Under the pieces are notes generated by a model, which saw only the letters and a list, made by a program, of their open reading frames with translations, did not search any database and was not told the origin of the DNA. The position numbers and the translations under genes are program-made. This document shows positions 43,392 to 52,401 of a stretch of 64,000 nt of DNA, piece after piece. Each line of letters begins with the position of its first letter. Position 1 is the first letter of the stretch. The DNA lies in contig CAKSLU010000002.1 in assembly GCA_934474225.1 (NCBI GenBank), forward strand, positions 62,001-126,000, written 5' to 3'. This DNA is from an uncultured Eubacteriales bacterium (GTDB lineage: Bacteria > Bacillota > Clostridia > Oscillospirales > CAG-272).

Positions 43392-43417
43392 AAGATGTCT
43401 ATCCATGAGTTTTTTTA
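43378..43417 (+). terminator. Riboswitch-linked intrinsic terminator
   Basis: A 14-bp stem from ACTCATGGGTAGAC (43378-43391) and GTCTATCCATGAGT (43397-43410) with one G-T pair and an AAGAT loop is followed by seven T. Its 5' arm shares CTCATGG with P1 of the riboswitch. Confidence 0.93.
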
Positions 43418-43464
43418 TATATAATTACATATCGGACAAGAAATCACGAGAGAAGGAGTTTCAG

Positions 43465-46092
43465 ATGAAATTCTACACAGACGAGAGAGACGCCGTGCTG
43501 CACGAGGTCGCTTCCACCGAGCGGGGGCTTTCCGCCGCCGAGGCGGAAAAGCGCCTTGCGAAGAACGGCAAAAACAAACTGAAGGCAGCCAAAAAGGATT
43601 CGCTCATCAAGCGATTCTTTATGCAGATGGCGGACCCGATGATTCTGATTCTGCTTGCCGCCGCCGCCATCAGCGCGGTGACCGCAGTCTACGAGGGCGA
43701 GGCGCCTACCGATGTCTTCATCATCCTGTTTGTCGTCATTGTCAACGCCGTGCTCGGCGTCTATCAGGAGAGCAAGGCGGAAAAGGCGATTGAGGCGCTC
43801 CAGGAGATGAGCGCGGCGACCTCCAAGGTGCTGCGCGGCGGCGAAGTCGTGCAGATAAAGAGTGAAGACCTCGTCGTCGGCGATGTGGTGCTGCTCGAAG
43901 CGGGCGATGCCGTCCCCGCGGACGGGCGTCTGCTCGAGAGCGCCAGCCTCAAGATTGAGGAGGCGGCGCTGACCGGCGAGAGCGTGCCGGTGAACAAGTT
44001 CATCGACATCATTCACCTGCGCGACGGCGCGGAAGTGCCGCTCGGCGACCGCAAGAACATGGTCTACATGGGCAGCACGGTGGTCTACGGCCGCGGCAGC
44101 TTTGTCGTGACGGCCACCGGCATGGACACCGAGATGGGCAAGATCGCGGACGCGCTGGCCAACGCCTCGGAGGGGCAGACGCCGCTCCAGATCAAGCTGA
44201 CGCAGCTCTCGAAGATCCTCACCTGGATGGTGCTCGGCATCTGCGCGGTCATTTTCGCGGTACAGCTGCTGCGCTACGGCCGCGGCTTTGACACCGTGAT
44301 GCACGCCTTCATGGTGGCGGTCTCGCTGGCGGTTGCGGCGATTCCCGAGGGGCTTGCCGCCGTGGTCACCGTGGTGCTGTCCATCGGCGTGACCAACATG
44401 TCAAAGCGCAACGCCATCATCCGCCGTCTGACCGCGGTGGAGACGCTGGGCTGCGCGCAGATCATCTGCTCGGACAAAACCGGCACGCTGACGCAGAACA
44501 AGATGACCGTCGTCGACCACTACGGTGAAAGCGAGAATCTGCTCGCCTCGGCGATGGCGCTCTGCTCCGATGCGGAGCTGAATGCCGACGGCAGCGTCAC
44601 CGGCGAGCCGACCGAGGCGGCGCTGGTCGCCTATGCGGCAAAGCTGGGGCTGAAAAAGACCGAACTGAAGACGAAGTTCCCGCGCGTGGGCGAAGCGCCG
44701 TTTGACAGCGGACGCAAGATGATGTCCACACTGCACGTGGCGGGCGACAAAGTCGTGCAGTACACCAAGGGCGCGCCGGACGAGATTCTGCGCCGCTGCA
44801 CGCGCTACATCAAGGACGGGCACGAGATGCCGATGACCGAGAATGTGCGCGCCGAGATTCTCGCGGCAAACAAGGCGATGGCAGACCGCGCGCTGCGCGT
44901 GCTGGCAGCCGCCCTGCGCACCTATGACCGCATGCCCGCCTCAACCGAGCCGGAGGCGCTCGAGACCGAGCTCTGCTTTGTCGGGCTGGTCGGCATGATT
45001 GACCCCGTGCGCCCCGAAGTCAAGGCAGCGATTGACGAATGTCACCGTGCGGGCATCCGCGCCATTATGATTACCGGCGACCACATCGACACGGCGACGG
45101 CGATTGCCAAAGAGCTGGGCATCCTCGAGGGCGGCAAGCGCGCCATCACCGGCGCGGAGCTTGCCGCGATGAGCGACGCGGAGTTTGAAAAGGTGTTTCG
45201 AAACATCGCGGTTTACGCGCGCGTGCAGCCCGAGCACAAGACCCGCATCGTGAATGCATGGCGCGGCGCGGGCTATGTCACGGCGATGACCGGCGACGGT
45301 GTGAACGACGCGCCCTCCATCAAATCCGCCGACATCGGCGTGGGCATGGGCATCACCGGCACCGATGTCACCAAGAATGTGGCGGACATGGTGCTGGCGG
45401 ACGACAACTTTGCCACCATTGTGGGCGCGGTGGAGGAAGGCCGCCGCATCTACGACAACATCCGCAAGGCGATACAGTTCCTGCTCGGTTCCAACATGAG
45501 CGAGGTGCTGTCCATCTTTGCGGCAACGCTGCTCGGCTTCACGATTCTCGAGCCGGTGCATCTGCTCTGGATCAACCTCGTGACCGACTGCTTCCCCGCC
45601 CTCGCGCTCGGCATGGAGAAAGCCGAACCCGGTATCATGCGGCGCAAGCCGCGCCCGGCCAAGGCGGGCATTTTCGCGGGCGGCATGGGCTTTGACATCG
45701 CATACCAGGGTCTGATGATTTCCGCGCTGACGCTGCTCTCCTACTTTGTCGGGCACTTCATGGAGTCCGGGCTCTGGGAGATCACCGAGAGCGCCGACGG
45801 CATGACCATGGCGTTCCTCACGATGAGCATGGCGGAGATTTTCCACAGCTTCAACATGCGCTCGCAGCGCGAATCACTGATTTCGCTGAAGACGACCAAC
45901 GCGCTGCTGAACGGCGCTGCCATCGCCAGCCTCGTGCTGACGACCGCCGTCTGCGAGATTCCGTTCCTCGCCAATGCGTTCGGCTTCACCTCGGTGGAAC
46001 TGCCCGAGTACCTCGTCGCCATCGCGCTCGCGTTCCTCACCATCCCGCTCGTTGAGTTGGTCAAATGGGTGCAGAGAAAGAAGAATAAATAA
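43465..46092 (+). CDS. P-type cation ATPase (Ca2+/Mn2+ type, P2 family)
   Basis: This 875-residue pump has the full P2-type layout: ten predicted helices, the actuator motif TGES (about 171), phosphorylation site ICSDKTGTLTQN (about 334-345), KGAPDEIL, MITGDH and hinge GDGVNDAPSIKSADIG (about 609-624), then the C-terminal helical block. It resembles PMR1/SERCA-type calcium ATPases, but the Mn2+ riboswitch upstream makes Mn2+ export the likelier role, as reported for YoaB of Lactococcus. The start follows AGAAGGAG; an upstream in-frame ATG at 43405 lies inside the terminator. Confidence 0.93.
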   Translation: MKFYTDERDAVLHEVASTERGLSAAEAEKRLAKNGKNKLKAAKKDSLIKRFFMQMADPMILILLAAAAISAVTAVYEGEAPTDVFIILFVVIVNAVLGVYQESKAEKAIEALQEMSAATSKVLRGGEVVQIKSEDLVVGDVVLLEAGDAVPADGRLLESASLKIEEAALTGESVPVNKFIDIIHLRDGAEVPLGDRKNMVYMGSTVVYGRGSFVVTATGMDTEMGKIADALANASEGQTPLQIKLTQLSKILTWMVLGICAVIFAVQLLRYGRGFDTVMHAFMVAVSLAVAAIPEGLAAVVTVVLSIGVTNMSKRNAIIRRLTAVETLGCAQIICSDKTGTLTQNKMTVVDHYGESENLLASAMALCSDAELNADGSVTGEPTEAALVAYAAKLGLKKTELKTKFPRVGEAPFDSGRKMMSTLHVAGDKVVQYTKGAPDEILRRCTRYIKDGHEMPMTENVRAEILAANKAMADRALRVLAAALRTYDRMPASTEPEALETELCFVGLVGMIDPVRPEVKAAIDECHRAGIRAIMITGDHIDTATAIAKELGILEGGKRAITGAELAAMSDAEFEKVFRNIAVYARVQPEHKTRIVNAWRGAGYVTAMTGDGVNDAPSIKSADIGVGMGITGTDVTKNVADMVLADDNFATIVGAVEEGRRIYDNIRKAIQFLLGSNMSEVLSIFAATLLGFTILEPVHLLWINLVTDCFPALALGMEKAEPGIMRRKPRPAKAGIFAGGMGFDIAYQGLMISALTLLSYFVGHFMESGLWEITESADGMTMAFLTMSMAEIFHSFNMRSQRESLISLKTTNALLNGAAIASLVLTTAVCEIPFLANAFGFTSVELPEYLVAIALAFLTIPLVELVKWVQRKKNK

Positions 46093-46651
46093 GATAGAAA
46101 AGAAAAAGCGGGGGAGACTTTCGTGTACGAAAGTTTCCCCCGTACCCCTTTCAAAGGACTTTGAAAAAGGAAGCCGAATCAGCGCACCAACCGGTAGGGG
46201 TCGGCGCCCTCGACGACCCGTTGTTCGGCGCGGCAACACCCCATCCGGCGCGCCTCCTTCCCCCGCTGGGGAAGGCTAAAAACCCGCACTAACTTTGTAA
46301 GGACCGGCGTCCTCGACGGTCCGCACCCACCGTAGCAAAAACGGACCGCCCCGGACGCCGGTCCCTACAGGATGGTACAAAATCCACGCAAATCTGTAGG
46401 GCGGGGGCTTGTCTCCCGCCGCATCGTGCCGCGCTATCTAAGGCTCCTCCTGACGGAGGATAGCTGTACGAGACGCATTGCGTCTCGCGGAGTTTTTCAC
46501 TTCGTCGGCTGAACACCGACGATTTCGCGATGCGAAACCGCGAAAAACGTCCTGACGGCGCCTGAGGGAGAGATAACGCAAAGCCAAACACACCGATACG
46601 CCTCACCAACGCAAAAAAGCAGACGCGATGCGTCTGCTTTTTCTGCTTTTC
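46093..46651. repeat. Gene-free repeat cluster (several families)
   Basis: No gene. Directly after the ATPase, GGGGGAGACTTTCG/CGAAAGTTTCCCCC and GTACCCCTTTCAAA form a hairpin repeat (46110-46170) also found after sdaA. Then come GTAGGGGTCGGCGCCCTCGA (about 46195), an inverted pair of GGACCGGCGTCC blocks (46297-46370), a GTAGGGCGGGGGCTTGTCTC block (about 46396), and a half-size element with the three-hairpin module (46442-46579) ending GAGGGAGAGATAACGC. Confidence 0.75.
46612..46642 (-). terminator. Terminator after ymdB
   Basis: AAAAAAGCAGACGC and GCGTCTGCTTTTT flank GAT; the hairpin has A and T runs and can act in both directions. Confidence 0.9.
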
Positions 46652-47419
46652 TCATTCAATCTCCACGCGCTCGATGGCGGTGGCGCGCAGCCCGTCGCAG
46701 GTGACGAGCGCGCCGCGCAGGACAACTTTGCCCGTCGCGGGGACAAACTTCTGCGGCGTACCGGTGGTAAACCGGCGCAGAATCACGGCGCGGTCGGTGC
46801 CGAGCACGCCGCCCTCGGGGCCGCACATGCCGAGGTCGGTCATGTACGCAGTGCCACCAGGCAGCAGCTTTGCATCGGCGGTCTGCACATGCGTGTGCGT
46901 GCCGACGACGGCGGTGACCCTGCCGTCGAGGTACCACCCGAGCGCCTCCTTCTCCGCCGTCGCCTCGGCGTGCACATCCACAACGGCGGCGTCATATGCA
47001 CCGGCGCGGCGCGCAAGGATGCGGTCAACGACCTCGAAAGGGCTGCCCGCGTGCTCGAGATTCATCATGCCGGACAGATTCACCACCAGCACGCGCGCCG
47101 CGCCGCAATCAAATACGGTGTCGCCGCAGCCGGGCGCGGCGGCGGGCAGATTGGCGGGGCGCAGGATGCAGGGACTGTCGTCGAGCAGGTTGTAGACCGA
47201 CCGATTGTGCAGCGAATGATTGCCGCCGGTGAGCACATCGACGCCCGCGTCAAGCAGCCGCCCCGCATCCTCGGCGGAGATGCCCATGATGCCCGTGGCG
47301 TTCTCGCCGTTGGCAACCACCATATTGCATGCCATCTCCCGCCGCAGCCCCCACAGGCGGCGGCAGAGCGTCTCCACCGCCGCGCCGCCGACGATGTCAC
47401 CGAGCATGAGTATTTTCAT
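46652..47419 (-). CDS. ymdB: YmdB family metallophosphoesterase
   Basis: This 255-residue protein has the YmdB/TIGR00282 motifs LMLGDIVG (residues 4-11), VVANGENATG, GGNHSLHN, DVHAEATAEKEALG and VVGTHTHVQTAD with a calcineurin-like dinuclear metal site. In Bacillus the homolog is a 2',3'-cyclic nucleotide phosphodiesterase that affects biofilm and motility decisions. It lies downstream of rny with a hairpin in the 77-bp gap; rny-ymdB is a conserved pair. GGAGG precedes the start. Confidence 0.93.
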   Translation of the reverse strand: MKILMLGDIVGGAAVETLCRRLWGLRREMACNMVVANGENATGIMGISAEDAGRLLDAGVDVLTGGNHSLHNRSVYNLLDDSPCILRPANLPAAAPGCGDTVFDCGAARVLVVNLSGMMNLEHAGSPFEVVDRILARRAGAYDAAVVDVHAEATAEKEALGWYLDGRVTAVVGTHTHVQTADAKLLPGGTAYMTDLGMCGPEGGVLGTDRAVILRRFTTGTPQKFVPATGKVVLRGALVTCDGLRATAIERVEIE

Positions 47420-47447
47420 CGTTTTCCTCCGATATTCCGATACAAAG

Positions 47448-47482
47448 ACAGGCTGCAGCGGCGAAAGCACCGTGCAGCCTGT
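47448..47482 (-). terminator. Hairpin between rny and ymdB
   Basis: ACAGGCTGCA and TGCAGCCTGT form a 10-bp stem with a 15-nt loop, followed by CTTTG on the minus strand. The short T-run suggests partial termination or an RNA-processing site. Confidence 0.55.
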
Positions 47483-47496
47483 ATGTTTTGCTTTAC

Positions 47497-49044
47497 TTAC
47501 TTTGCGAAGTCCACCGTGCGGCTCTCGCGAATCAGATGCACCTTAATCTGACCGGGATAATCCATCTCACTCTCGATCTTGGATGCGATCTCATGCGCCA
47601 GAATCGTCATCTGGTCATCCGAGACCTGCTCGGGCTTGACCATGACGCGAATCTCACGACCTGCCTGGATGGCAAAGGTCTTTTCGACGCCGGGGAAGTC
47701 GTTTGCCAGCTCTTCAAGCTTCTGCAAACGCTTGATGTAATTTTCGAGATCCTCGCGGCGTGCGCCCGGGCGTGCCGCCGAGATGGCGTCTGCCGCCTGC
47801 ACGATGAAGGCGGTCAGCGTCTCCGGCTCCACATCGCCGTGGTGCGCCTCAATCGCATTGATGACCTCGCGGGATTCCTTATGCTTCTTTGCGATCTCTA
47901 CGCCGAGCTGGATGTGCGAACCCTCCGCCTCCTGCGTGAGCGCCTTGCCGATGTCGTGCAGCAGACCTGCGCGCTTGGCAACCGTCACATCGGCGCCGAG
48001 CTCGCTTGCCAGAATGCCGGACAGGAGCGAGACCTCAATCGAGTGGCGCAGCACATTCTGCCCATAGCTCGTGCGGTAGCGCAGTCTGCCGAGCAGCTTG
48101 ATGACATCGGGATGCAGCCCGTGCACGCCGGTCTCGAAGGTTGCCTTCTCGCCCGCCTGCTTGATGGTGTTGTCCACCTCGCGGCGCGCCTTTTCAACCA
48201 TCTCTTCAATGCGTGCGGGATGGATGCGTCCGTCCGCAATCAGCTTCTCCAGCGCGATGCGCGCGACTTCGCGGCGCACCGAGTCAAAGCCGGAGATGGT
48301 GATGACCTCGGGCGTGTCGTCGATAATCAGGTCAACGCCGGTGAGCGTCTCAATCGCGCGGATGTTGCGGCCCTCGCGGCCGATGATGCGGCCCTTCATG
48401 TCCTCATTGGGCAACTGAACGGTCGAAATCGTGATTTCGCTGACATGGTCGGCGGCGCAGCGCTGGATGGCGGTGGACAGGATGTCCTTCGCCTTCTCCT
48501 CTGCCTCGTCCTTAAACTGTTCCTCAAAGTGCGCAATCTTCAGCGCCTTTTCGTGTGTCAGTGCCGTCTCCATACGGGAAAGCAGCTCATCGCGCGCCTG
48601 CTCGCGTGTAAAGCCGGCGATGCGCTCCAGCATCGCGACATGCGAGTCCAGCGTGTCCTGAATCTTCCCGCGAAGTTCTTCCGTCTCTTTGATTTTTTGG
48701 TTCAGAAGTTCGTTCTTGTTTTCAATAGCTTCGGTCTTTGCGTCAAGCGATTCTTCTTTTTGCTGAATGCGGCGCTCCTGTCGGGAGACCTCCTTGCGGC
48801 GCTCCTTGAGCTCGTTCTCGGCATCCGTGCGGATTTTCAGAACTTCCTCTTTCGCTTCGAGCACGGATTCCTTCTTCTTGCTCTCGGCGGTCTTGAGCGC
48901 TTCTTCAACAATTCTTGCCGCCTGCTCTTCCGCACTGCCGATTTCCTTCTCGGCAACGCGACGACGGTGCATCGAACCGATGACCGCACCAAGCAGCAAT
49001 CCCACAATCAAGGCGACGGCACCGACTGCAATGTAAATTCCCAT
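47497..49044 (-). CDS. rny: Ribonuclease Y
   Basis: This 515-residue membrane-anchored endoribonuclease starts mRNA decay in many Firmicutes. It has one N-terminal helix (residues 3-25), a long coiled coil (about 35-190, [20 protein letters not shown]), a KH domain ([21 protein letters not shown], about 208-228) and an HD domain with [11 protein letters not shown] and LLHDIGKAL (about 330-370). The start follows AAGGAGG; a longer in-frame opening includes the promoter region. Confidence 0.96.
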   Translation of the reverse strand: MGIYIAVGAVALIVGLLLGAVIGSMHRRRVAEKEIGSAEEQAARIVEEALKTAESKKKESVLEAKEEVLKIRTDAENELKERRKEVSRQERRIQQKEESLDAKTEAIENKNELLNQKIKETEELRGKIQDTLDSHVAMLERIAGFTREQARDELLSRMETALTHEKALKIAHFEEQFKDEAEEKAKDILSTAIQRCAADHVSEITISTVQLPNEDMKGRIIGREGRNIRAIETLTGVDLIIDDTPEVITISGFDSVRREVARIALEKLIADGRIHPARIEEMVEKARREVDNTIKQAGEKATFETGVHGLHPDVIKLLGRLRYRTSYGQNVLRHSIEVSLLSGILASELGADVTVAKRAGLLHDIGKALTQEAEGSHIQLGVEIAKKHKESREVINAIEAHHGDVEPETLTAFIVQAADAISAARPGARREDLENYIKRLQKLEELANDFPGVEKTFAIQAGREIRVMVKPEQVSDDQMTILAHEIASKIESEMDYPGQIKVHLIRESRTVDFAK

Positions 49045-49130
49045 CGCAGTGTACCTCCTTGAATTTTCGGAAATTATGCAAAAGCCCGCCCACCCTGCCG
49101 GGTGCGGCAGGCATACCTGCACTACCGTAT

Positions 49131-49160
49131 ATTATACATGATATTCAGGCACGCTGTCAA
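49131..49160 (-). promoter_or_regulatory. Promoter for rny-ymdB
   Basis: TTGACA and TATAAT are 18 bp apart on the minus strand; the -10 is consensus. Confidence 0.85.
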
Positions 49161-49179
49161 TATTCTTTTGCGAAATGCG

Positions 49180-49208
49180 TTGCAAATTTCAAAAAAATAA
49201 ACTATAAT
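49180..49208 (+). promoter_or_regulatory. Promoter for the pyridoxal-kinase-like gene
   Basis: TTGCAA and TATAAT are 17 bp apart. The -35 boxes of this and the rny promoter lie about 20 bp apart, back to back. Confidence 0.8.
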
Positions 49209-49254
49209 TGAATCAGTCGAAAACCGAAATTTTCACATCCCGGGAGGTGAAACC

Positions 49255-50130
49255 ATGCCCGCCTATCCTGTCCGCCGCGTGGCGGCAATGCACGACCTGT
49301 CCTGCTTCGGCCGCGGCTCGCTTGCCACCATTCTGCCTGTTCTGTCCGTACTCGGCGTGCAGGTACTGCCGCTGCCGACCACCCTGCTCTCCACGCACAC
49401 CGGCGGCTTTGAGGGCTTCACCTTCACCGACCTGACGCCCGAGCTGCACAAAATCGCCGACCACTGGGAGGCGCTCGGCATCCGCCCGGACGCCATCTAC
49501 ACCGGTTTTCTCTCGGGCGCGGCGCAGTGCGACTTCATCGAGGACTTCATCACCCGCTTCCGCACGGACGAGACCCTGACGGTCGTTGACCCGGTCATGG
49601 GGGACGACGGCGCGCTCTATTCGCAGAGTACGGGGGCGCTGGTTTCGCGCATGCGCGCGCTCTGCCGCCGCGCGGACATCATCGTGCCCAACCTCACCGA
49701 GGCGTGCCTGCTCTGTGAGGTGCCCTACCCCGACACCGCCGCCATGTCGCCCGCGGCGCTCACCGCCTGCATTTCGACGCTGCTCGACCGGCTGACCGCG
49801 CTCGGTCCGCGCCGCGTGGTCATCACCGGCATCGTCACCGACCGCGCCTCCGGCGTCTCGACCGCAGGGATAGACCATTCCCCCACCTCGCTTGACCCTG
49901 CGCCGTTCTTCGTCAATCTGCCGCGCATCGGCGGCATGTACCCCGGCACGGGCGATTTGTTTGCCTCCGTGCTGGTGGGCAAGCTGCTCACCGGCACGCG
50001 CTTTTCCGCCGCTGTCACGGCGGCGAGCGCCTTTGTCCGCGATGTGATTGCCTATTCCGCCGCATTTGACACGCCGCATCGCGACGGCGTCCTGCTCGAA
50101 CCCTGCCTGCGTAAACTCGCGGAGATATGA
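49255..50130 (+). CDS. Pyridoxal/pyridoxamine kinase family protein
   Basis: This 291-residue ribokinase-superfamily protein should phosphorylate B6 vitamers with ATP. Motifs are MHDLSCFGRGSLATILPVL (about 12-30), TLLSTHTGGFEGF, GFLSGAAQ, VVDPVMGDDGALY, VPNLTEACLL and the anion hole GTGDLFASVLVGKLL (about 241-255). It is like the PdxY/PdxK branch. GGGAGG lies upstream. It faces a convergent gene across a repeat element. Confidence 0.9.
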   Translation: MPAYPVRRVAAMHDLSCFGRGSLATILPVLSVLGVQVLPLPTTLLSTHTGGFEGFTFTDLTPELHKIADHWEALGIRPDAIYTGFLSGAAQCDFIEDFITRFRTDETLTVVDPVMGDDGALYSQSTGALVSRMRALCRRADIIVPNLTEACLLCEVPYPDTAAMSPAALTACISTLLDRLTALGPRRVVITGIVTDRASGVSTAGIDHSPTSLDPAPFFVNLPRIGGMYPGTGDLFASVLVGKLLTGTRFSAAVTAASAFVRDVIAYSAAFDTPHRDGVLLEPCLRKLAEI

Positions 50131-50155
50131 AAAAAGCCTTCCCAAAGGGAAAGGC
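50130..50155 (-). terminator. Terminator serving the DUF2877 gene (left of repeat)
   Basis: On the minus strand GCCTTTCCC-TTT-GGGAAGGC with one bulged base is followed by six T, overlapping the end of the B6-kinase gene. Confidence 0.75.
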
Positions 50156-50159
50156 GCAA

Positions 50160-50272
50160 GGCTCCCCTGTGTAAGGGGAGCTGGCGTGGAACACGCCTGA
50201 GGGGTTGTTCCTTGGCTTTGTAACAATCCCTCCGCCGCCGTTCGGCGGCACCTCCCTTTACACAAGGGAGGC
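50160..50272 (+). repeat. Two-arm palindromic element, copy 6 (compact)
   Basis: The sequence GCTCCCCTGTGTAAGGGGAG...GGCGTGGAACACGCC...GAGGGGTTGTT and AACAATCCCTC...GCCGCCGTTCGGCGGC...CTCCCTTTACACAAGGGAG matches the copy at 6410-6532 closely. It sits between two inverted copies of a terminator hairpin. Nothing else is visible in 50156-50335. Confidence 0.85.
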
Positions 50273-50335
50273 GAAAATAGTACGGCGCGATATGGCAAGA
50301 AACAGACAGCATTCTACAAAGTTTGTGTGTCTTTT

Positions 50336-50361
50336 GCCTTCCCTTTTGGGAAGGCTTTTTT
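50336..50361 (+). terminator. Terminator for the B6-kinase gene (right of repeat)
   Basis: GCCTTCCC-TTTT-GGGAAGGC followed by six T. It is nearly the inverted copy of the terminator at 50130-50155. Confidence 0.9.
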
Positions 50362-51227
50362 CATTTCAAAAGCAGCTTTGCGGCGGCGAGGGCGCCGCAG
50401 AGCGTGTCCGTGCCGCTGGACGCGCCCATCTTGAGCGCGATGTCGGCAAGCGGCGCAAAATCGTCCGTGCCGAGGCAGGCTGCCGCCGCCGCGGCGTACA
50501 CCGTGCAATACCGACCGCCGAGCGCGGCGGTAAGGTATGCGCCGCTGATGGGCGAAGTGCGCGCAGGCGCGGCGGCAAGCACCGCGTCTGCGACCGCCTC
50601 CGGCGGCATCGGCAGCGTGGTCCCCGCGCATCGCGCGACAAGCAGCGTCCAGAAGAATCCGCAGAGATAATCGTCGCCCGACGGCGTCAGCCCCCGCCCA
50701 AGCCCGACAAGCCGCGTCGCCGCCATCGCCGCCGCATCCGCGTCCCCGCGGCGGAACGCCGCCGCAAGCGATGCCGTGCTGTCCGCCGCGCCGCCGCGAT
50801 TGGTCCGGGTCAGCTCGAGCATCCCGCGCGGCGAACCGTGCGCGGCGACATAAACCTCCACCTGCATAAGCCGCCCTGCGTCCGGCAGCGCTGTCGGCGG
50901 CAGAATCCGCGCAGGCGCGGGCAGCACCTCGAGGGGCAACATGCGCCCGCCGATGCAGACCGCACCCGGCGCAAAGGCAACCGCCGCACCGACCGCTGCC
51001 TCTGCCGCCGCGAGAAACGCAAGTACATCCCGCACCGCGACGCCGAACGGCACCTCGCCGTATGCCGCATCGTAAAACGAAATTATTTCGCCGCCAAAAT
51101 CGGCATAGAGCGCATGGGAAAAAACGCCGACGATGGTTCCGGCGGCGTTTTTTTCATAAAGGCCGCGCGCCGTCTCCCCGAAGAAGACGGCGTGCGCCGA
51201 GGTTTTATCGATTCTGACTGTACTCAT
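50361..51227 (-). CDS. DUF2877 family protein (AllH/YlbF-like)
   Basis: This 288-residue protein has the DUF2877 signature LVGLGRGLTPSGDDYLCGFF (about 167-186) and ALKMGASSGTDTLCGAL near the C-terminus. The related E. coli protein YlbF/AllH has been linked with FdrA and YlbE to oxamate carbamoyl transfer in allantoin catabolism; neither partner is seen here. It overlaps the acetate-kinase-family gene by 23 bp, so translation is coupled, suggesting that the two act together. Confidence 0.85.
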   Translation of the reverse strand: MSTVRIDKTSAHAVFFGETARGLYEKNAAGTIVGVFSHALYADFGGEIISFYDAAYGEVPFGVAVRDVLAFLAAAEAAVGAAVAFAPGAVCIGGRMLPLEVLPAPARILPPTALPDAGRLMQVEVYVAAHGSPRGMLELTRTNRGGAADSTASLAAAFRRGDADAAAMAATRLVGLGRGLTPSGDDYLCGFFWTLLVARCAGTTLPMPPEAVADAVLAAAPARTSPISGAYLTAALGGRYCTVYAAAAAACLGTDDFAPLADIALKMGASSGTDTLCGALAAAKLLLK

Positions 51228-52401
51228 AGGTCTTGACGGCGACCATCTGCTCCTCGTCGGTCGCGATGGTGTAGATCTTCACCTTGGAATCCGGCGCGGA
51301 AATCTCGCACTCGCCGTGCACATTGGCATTCTTCTCTTCGTCGATCTTCACGCCGAAGACGCCGAGCGCATCGCAGACGCGGCGGCGGACCGTGGCGGAA
51401 TTCTCGCCGATGCCGCCCGCAAAGGTGAGGTAGTCCAGTCCGCCGAGTTCGGCATAGAAGCTGCCGACATAGCGGACGATGGCGGCGACAAACATGTCAA
51501 TGGCCAGCTTTGCGCGCTCGTTGCCCGCGTTTGCCGCCTCCTCGATGAAGCGGAGATCGCTGTCCACGCCGGAAATGCCGTAAAGGCCGCTCTTCTTGGC
51601 AAACGCGGTGGTGATCTCCTCCATCGTCATCCCTTCGTTCATGAGGAAGGGCACGATGTAGGCGTCGATGTCGCCGATGCGCGCCGCGTGCGGCAGACCG
51701 GTTTGGGGCGTGAAGCCGAAGGAGCAGTCCACGCTCTTGCCGTCTTTGATGGCGCAGAGCGAGGACGAGCCGCCGAGGTGGCAGGAAATCGCGCGGAATT
51801 CGGTCTTGCCGGTCAGTTCGGGCAGGTGACGCGCGGTGTACTCATGCGAGTGGCCGTGGAAACCGAAGCGCTGAATGCCGTACTTCTCGTACCACTCGTA
51901 GGGGAGCGCGTAGAGCTTGCGCTCTTGCGGAATCGTCTTGTGGAATGCGGTCTCAAACGAGCCGACGAGCAGCGCGTTCGGCAGCATCGCCTTGAACTCG
52001 CCGATGGCGTCCAGATAGGGCTGATTGTGTGCGGGCGCGATGAACAGGTAGTCACGCATGGCGGCAAGCGTCTCGTCATTCAGCTCAAACACACCGTGAT
52101 GCCCCTTGGCAAGCACGGTCTTGAAGCCGACGGCGCTGATCTCGGCAATGTCCGCAAGGATGCCCTGCTTTTTGTCCAGCAGGTCGCCGAGGAAAAGCGC
52201 GATGCCGTCCTTGTAGCGCGGCACCGAGAGGTGGTCTCTTGCGATTTTCTCGCCGGTCTTCACATTGCAGAAAGAATAGATGGCGTCCGTCGTGCTGCCG
52301 ACGCGCTCCACCTTGCCGGTGGCGTAGACGGTCTTCTCCGGCATCTCGTAGAGCTTGAACTTCAGCGAGGTACTGCCGACATTGCAAACAAGAATTTTCA
52401 T
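51205..52401 (-). CDS. ackA: Acetate kinase family (acetate/propionate-type) kinase
   Basis: This 398-residue ASKHA-fold kinase should convert an acyl phosphate and ADP to the acid and ATP. Family landmarks are NVGSTSLKFKLYE at the start, FGFHGHSHEYTA near 178, CHLGGSSSLCAIKDGKSVD near 207, and TFAGGIGENSATVRR near 318. Several positions differ from typical acetate kinase: SFETAFH instead of FDTAFH, and PHAARIGDID instead of a GTRCGDID-type motif. No phosphotransacetylase gene is adjacent, so the substrate could differ. Confidence 0.82.
   Translation of the reverse strand: MKILVCNVGSTSLKFKLYEMPEKTVYATGKVERVGSTTDAIYSFCNVKTGEKIARDHLSVPRYKDGIALFLGDLLDKKQGILADIAEISAVGFKTVLAKGHHGVFELNDETLAAMRDYLFIAPAHNQPYLDAIGEFKAMLPNALLVGSFETAFHKTIPQERKLYALPYEWYEKYGIQRFGFHGHSHEYTARHLPELTGKTEFRAISCHLGGSSSLCAIKDGKSVDCSFGFTPQTGLPHAARIGDIDAYIVPFLMNEGMTMEEITTAFAKKSGLYGISGVDSDLRFIEEAANAGNERAKLAIDMFVAAIVRYVGSFYAELGGLDYLTFAGGIGENSATVRRRVCDALGVFGVKIDEEKNANVHGECEISAPDSKVKIYTIATDEEQMVAVKTYEYSQNR

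Noticed and set aside
43405..43407. Upstream ATG as start of the P-type ATPase
   Set aside because: It is inside the riboswitch terminator stem; ATG 43465 has AGAAGGAG and matches the family start.
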